Part shown: piece after piece, positions 59,945 to 64,000 of the stretch
How the letters are laid out: every line of letters begins with the position of its first letter
Position numbering within the stretch: the first letter of the stretch is position 1
Source: Hygrophila difformis
Lineage: Eukaryota > Streptophyta > Magnoliopsida > Lamiales > Acanthaceae
DNA length: 64,000 nucleotides
Assembly: GCA_030278955.1 (NCBI GenBank)
Contig: JAOANR010000005.1
Coordinates: 33,545,105 to 33,609,104 of the forward strand
Direction: 5' to 3'
Program-made: the position numbers and the translations under genes
The notes under the pieces: model-generated
The model's input: only the letters and a program-made list of their open reading frames with translations
What the model was told of the DNA's origin: nothing
The model's database searches: none

Positions 59945-60115
59945 ATATCCTGCTTGCCGAAAGGCAATTGAAATATCCTGCTTGCCGAAAGGCAATTGAA
60001 ATATAGTGCTTGCCGAAAGGCAATTGAAATATAATGCTTGCCGAAAGGCAATTGAGATATAACGCTTGCCGGAAGGCAATTGATAAATAAAGCTTGCCGA
60101 ATGGCAATTGAGATA
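59945..60115 (+). repeat. Hairpin array with GNRA loops, element E
   Basis: Six units at about 26-29 base spacing. Each has stem TTGCC/GGCAA, with loop GAAA in the first four, GGAA in the fifth and GAAT in the sixth. Linkers are TTGAAATATNNTGC or close. Confidence 0.88.
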
Positions 60116-60374
60116 TAAACTTGAAACATGAGACATGAGATATGAAACTAGAAGACTCGAAAAATTGTTCCTTTTAGGTTATGCCTTAAAGTATGTCTTG
60201 CAATTGTTTTACTTTGCGAATTATATTTATGATCTTATGAAATCTCTATCCTTTAAATTATGCAATTTAATTATTTTTAGATAAATAAGTTAAATGATGT
60301 GGTGTTGTGTGCATGTTTTCTCAAAATCTAAATAATGGCGTTGAAACCCCTTAATCATGTTTGTGTTAACTTAC

Positions 60375-60391
60375 TCAGCACGTAGTGCTGA
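60375..60391 (+). repeat. Conserved TCAG...CTGA hairpin, element E
   Basis: TCAGCACGTAGTGCTGA, 7-bp perfect stem, loop GTA, immediately after TTAACTTAC. Counterparts lie in C and D with compensated stem changes. Confidence 0.75.
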
Positions 60392-60775
60392 CCAAACCAT
60401 TTTTTTTTCCTTTTCTTCCAGAGTTGAGAATTATGCATCGTTATATGCATACACGGGAAGCTTGGGATACATATTACTATTTTGAATTTTTGTATTAGAC
60501 TAGATCTTGCATGAACGGGCCTGTTTAACCCGTGATTAGGCAATGTTGGCCCTATATTTAAATTCCGCAGCATTATACATATGTAATTATTATTTTCCGC
60601 TGCAACCTTGATGTATTATTTTTAAATTATATATAAATGGGCTGTTTGAATCTTTTAAATTCTGAAAAACCATAGCCTTGCATCTCTTTAGCAAGCTCGG
60701 AGAAACCGTGTCTTGCTAGGGAGGTGTGGCGGTGACATCCCGACCTGGGTGACCAAAAACCGGGGTGTTACAAGT

Positions 60776-60787
60776 TGGTATCAGAGC
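60776..60787 (+). other. Primer-binding site of element E, tRNA-Met
   Basis: TGGTATCAGAGC, three bases after the LTR. Confidence 0.93.
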
Positions 60788-61416
60788 AGAGCCCGGCTAT
60801 TTTTCAACTATTATTTTTAAACCCTTATTATTTTTAAACTACTATTAATATTTTGACTATTATTTTAAATTTTAAAGTATTATTTCCATGGAGAAATTTT
60901 TATTTTAAAACCCATGGGAAAAATATATATATAGTGCATAAATTACTTTTGGGGGGAAATCATCATTCGCATTTGCATATTGTATCTCTTTTATGTAGAG
61001 AACTTAGAATCTTGGCGAGTTTTAACTTAGAATCTTGGCGAAGTTTAACCTAGAATCTGGGCGAATATTAACTTAGATCTTTTGCTTGCACTAGATGACT
61101 TAGACGCTTGACATCAAATTAGAAACGCTCACTAGAGACTGATGTTGCCTTAGTTCTAGATTGCGTTCATCTAAGCGCACGCCTAAGCATAACAAATCTC
61201 GGCTTTAGCCATTCCTATCCTGGTACGAACTAGAAAACTTCCTCATGTGGAACAATAAGAAAATCAAGTTTTATTAAAACACTCTTTATTCCAAAAATCT
61301 TGTTTGGATTTCCAAACAAAAAATCTGAAAATTTGAAATTAGAAATTTACGAAACGTCTTCTTCGAGCGATCTATCTAAACCAAGATAAGCTAATCTATA
61401 CACGTTATAACAGAAA
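60788..61416 (+). other. Untranslated leader of element E
   Basis: A/T-rich, about 630 bases, no gene. Near 61008-61070 the phrase TAGAATCTTGGCGA-TTTAAC recurs three times in tandem. Confidence 0.65.
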
Positions 61417-62568
61417 ATGGCACCTAGGAGGAAACCAAGGAAGGTGAGTCCAAACGGCACTGACGCTAACCTTTCCAACACGCCCAACAACAGTGAAAGT
61501 CCTCAGAACCTAGGAGAGCAAGTGCCTCAAGCGCCCAATAATATGGAAGCACGTTTAAAAACGATAGAGGGATTCCTAGTAGCATTGGGAAATGCGGAGG
61601 TGCATAGGACACCTGCAGCAGTACCTCCGCCCGTAGCTCAAACCAACTATCTAGCGTTGGTGAATCCCTATCAACCACCACGTTATGATGGGCAGGAGGA
61701 TCCCGCCAAACTAGAAGGGTGGATCCGTACATTTGATAAGCTCTTGGATGCTATCAAATGTCCTGATGAGGCAAGGACACGAGTAGCAACCTACTACTTA
61801 GGAGGCGAAGCCGATGAGTGGTGGCAAAACCTCCAGAGGAATTTAGAGGAAGCTGAAGAAACTTATTCGTGGAATGAACTTAAGGAGGGCCTAAGGGACC
61901 GATTCTACCCCATGAGCACCGAGGCTGCAATGTACGAAGAGTTTTTATCACTGAAGCAAGAGGGACGGACGGTGCAGGAGTATTACACCCGGTTTAAGGA
62001 GCTAGTACGATTTTCTACGAGGCTAGTGCCAACCGACACTGACAAGGCTCACAAATTCGAGATGGGTCTGAACCTTAGTATCCGGGAGATACTTGCAGTA
62101 GGACAATTCACGAACCTGCTGACGGTTTATGATCGTGCGGTAGCGGTTGTACGAGTCCAAGGACTGAAACGGAAACCGGTAGATGAGGCTAACCAAGGAC
62201 CACAAGGAGAGTACAAGGTGGATAAGGACCATTTCGATGGAAACTCGAAAGGACAACATCAAAATGACAATGGGGAGAAAAAGGGGATAGTCTTCAACCA
62301 TTGTGACTATGCATCACCATGTCCAAAGTGTGGTAAACCGCATTATGCGAGAGGATGCCCTCAGCCTGGAGCATGCCTTCGATGTGGTCGACGTGGTCAT
62401 CAGCTGCGTGATTGCCGGACACGGAAAGAGAACATCGACAAGAGAGAGGATGTGACTACTCGACCTAAGCAACCACGAAACCCAGACGGTCAAGGTGGCA
62501 ACAACCAACGGCACCAGTACCATCAGAATAAAGACCAAAACCCGAAACCTCTCGAGAGTACTGAATAG
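61417..62568 (+). CDS. gag: Intact Gag of gag-only element E
   Basis: 383 codons, uninterrupted, ATG in ACAGAAAATGGCACC. N-terminus basic (MAPRRKPRKV), a disordered Asn/Pro segment, a Gag core at about residues 88-230 (YQPPRYDGQEDPAKLEGWIRTF; YYLGGEADEWW; YYTRFKELVRF), then two zinc knuckles, CPKCGKPHYARGC (302-314) and CLRCGRRGHQLRDC (320-333), and a Gln/Asn-rich tail. It would form the capsid and bind element RNA in the cytoplasm. It is followed by a normal stop; no protease, RT or integrase comes after it. The closest relative in the window is the broken gag of element C. Intactness fits the near-identity of the LTRs and recent insertion. Confidence 0.92.
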   Translation: MAPRRKPRKVSPNGTDANLSNTPNNSESPQNLGEQVPQAPNNMEARLKTIEGFLVALGNAEVHRTPAAVPPPVAQTNYLALVNPYQPPRYDGQEDPAKLEGWIRTFDKLLDAIKCPDEARTRVATYYLGGEADEWWQNLQRNLEEAEETYSWNELKEGLRDRFYPMSTEAAMYEEFLSLKQEGRTVQEYYTRFKELVRFSTRLVPTDTDKAHKFEMGLNLSIREILAVGQFTNLLTVYDRAVAVVRVQGLKRKPVDEANQGPQGEYKVDKDHFDGNSKGQHQNDNGEKKGIVFNHCDYASPCPKCGKPHYARGCPQPGACLRCGRRGHQLRDCRTRKENIDKREDVTTRPKQPRNPDGQGGNNQRHQYHQNKDQNPKPLESTE

Positions 62569-62840
62569 GCAGTTATGGGGACATAACTGGAGTCCTAAGG
62601 GGGAGAGGATGTGATACCCCGTAATAAAGTAGTTGCATTATTTAGTTTGGCTCGACAATATGTATCCCAAATAAAATTTTGAACTACGTTATGGCTTGAT
62701 CCCTTCACAGGGTACGTAGGCAGCTAAGAAGTTTTAATTCTAAGTTCAGTCACAAAATAATAAAACAAACAAAAGACCTTAGTACAAGAAAAGCCGAAAC
62801 ACAACTTCGAGGACGAAGTTGATTCTTAAGGAGGGTAGAC
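62569..62840 (+). other. 3' untranslated end of element E with two polypurine-like tracts
   Basis: First CCTAAGGGGGAGAGGATG followed by TGATACCCCG (62594-62621), which looks like a fossil tract-LTR junction. Then the working tract TTAAGGAGGGTAGAC (62826-62840) at the real 3' LTR. A segment near 62700-62720 (CCCTTCACAGGGTACGTAGG) is shared with element C. Confidence 0.7.
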
Positions 62841-64000
62841 TGTAATACCCGAGAATTTTACAACATAAAATAAATAAATAAATAAATAAAAATAATAAAT
62901 AAACAATCATGATAAATAGATAAAGAATCATAAGAGATGAGAAATGGAATTTCAATTAAAAAGGAATCAAGATTTCGAGAACCCGGGAAGCCGAAGACAA
63001 TTTAATCGAATAAATAGTTACACGGGGACCCGACACCGATAGACTCAATAACTCGAGTCCAAATATAAATTTAGATCCAAATAAAATTAAGATAGGAAAT
63101 CGGAGCCCGAAAATATCCCGGAAATCCGAATCCGAGAGCATAGAGGGATAGAAGTCCAAAAGAGAGGAGGAAACGCCCGACGGATCGCACGACCCGGCCC
63201 AGACCGAAGTCTAGGCCAGGATGGCGCGGTGGCCGCACGCCCAATGGGAGAAAACCGCGCCAAGAGCGCGCCACATGACAGAATCGGCCGTTCCGCGATT
63301 CTCTCGCCCGAATCCGGATTTTTCGACTTTCGGTTGAACATCTTTCGACTCTAGACTCTTAGAGTCAGATCTTGGACACCCTAGGCCTTAGTTATCTATA
63401 AATAAGACCTCCTAAAAGCTCCGAATACGTTTGAAACCCTACGAAATCTCTCTATATGTTGAAACCCTAATCCCGGAGTCGTCGGAGGCACGAAGGCAAG
63501 AGAGGAGACTGGGTTGGACGAAAATCCAAAGACTCCCGTCATCGTGGAAAGATCTGATCCCTTCCTTATCATTTGTGATTCGAAAACAAATCCTAATTAA
63601 ACCTCTTTTCTATTCTAAACCCCGATCCGGACGCGTTGAGGAAAAACGAAGGATCTCGGAAGGAGAACGAAGAACGTGGAAGCCACGCCTCCGAATCATC
63701 GAGCCAAGACATCCATAGATCTGTAAGTTAACGCTTACACGGTTTTGGGAGTAGTTAAAATATTTAAATCTAGAAACTTAATCAAAATTTTCGTAAATCT
63801 GCCAACATGTGATTTCTACCGGCGCAGCGATTTTGTCTAATTATTCCGAACCCTTAAAAGTCTTCAAACGGAAAAACTTAAAACACGAAAACCATTCCTA
63901 AGACGTAGATCTATCTACTGTAAAATTTTTATAATTTTTCATCGTGTTTTGATATCCGAAAACGACCACGAACAGACCTGCCTTTGGTTTAGATCTTGAA
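62841..64000 (+). repeat. 3' LTR of element E, cut by the window edge
   Basis: 1,160 bases visible, almost identical to 58137-59296: I noticed three substitutions (A/C near the start, C/T before GGGAAGCC, A/G in TAAATRGTTACAC). Confidence 0.95.

Larger units (their letters stand above)
58137..60772 (+). repeat. 5' LTR of element E
   Basis: 2,636 bases, TGTAATACCCGAG to GGGTGTTACA. Its last 110 bases are a diverged inverted match of the C and A LTR starts, so E is a related Gypsy family. TATA box at 58692-58699, a short ORF right after it, GTAAGTTAA at 59019-59027, hairpin array at 59945-60115, TTAACTTAC at 60366-60374. An (AAAT)n run at about 58161-58200. Confidence 0.93.

Noticed and set aside
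59890..60136. Minus-strand ORFs of about 79 codons with repeated NCLSAS/AFRQA
   Set aside because: They are translations of the tandem hairpin units in three frames, not a protein.
1..64000. Host genes, tRNA or rRNA genes
   Set aside because: No frame outside mobile elements shows a recognisable host protein. tRNA-like matches are only the short primer-binding sites.

Overview
This window looks like angiosperm nuclear DNA made almost entirely of retrotransposons. I recognise no host protein-coding gene, rRNA or tRNA gene. The evidence for a plant is a set of plant-typical lineages: Athila-type Ty3/Gypsy elements with a tRNA-Asp primer site, Gypsy elements with tRNA-Met primer sites and two-knuckle gag, Ty1/Copia elements including a SIRE/Tork-like one, an L1-type LINE with an RNase H tail, and a Stowaway-like MITE. 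The texture (nested, mutually interrupting, mostly dead elements) suggests heterochromatin of a large repetitive genome. The species cannot be named from this sequence.

Layout. 1-1039 is the 3' internal end of an Athila element lying mostly to the left. 1040-5762 is a very long Athila LTR (+) that also has a primer-binding site and a broken gag-protease gene on its right (5924-8683). A second Athila (-) faces it tail to tail: LTR 15984-20499, gag-pol 9897-15824 with only four nonsense codons, and a 3' region running down to about 8690. Neither of these two has a 3' LTR at the junction. 20500-28365 is a LINE (-) split by a solo LTR (21902-24951). 28366-34095 is a jumble of Copia pieces in both orientations. 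34096-34376 is a MITE. 34663-35854 is the 3' end of another Copia (-).

From 35855 to the right edge is one stack of nested insertions: Copia (-) < Gypsy LTR 'A' (-, 35855-38065) < Copia 'B' (+, from 38066). B is hit twice: in gag by the complete gag-only element 'C' (-, 39296-47426, target duplication TATAG on both sides), and in its 3' LTR by Gypsy 'D' (-, from 51534). D's 5' LTR is in turn hit by gag-only element 'E' (+, 58137 to beyond 64000). E has an intact gag and nearly identical LTRs, so it is the youngest.

The main unexplained signal is not a gene. The LTRs of every Gypsy family here (Athila +, Athila -, A, C/solo, D, E) carry tandem arrays of short hairpins. The stem sequence changes between units or between families while pairing is kept. 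C, D and E also share a covarying hairpin near the LTR end, and in C and E a 9-bp inverted repeat (GTAAGTTAA / TTAACTTAC) brackets the array. This suggests selection on RNA (or cruciform) structure in the long R-U5 leader. The gag-only elements C and E are candidate non-autonomous elements whose enzymes must come from elsewhere.
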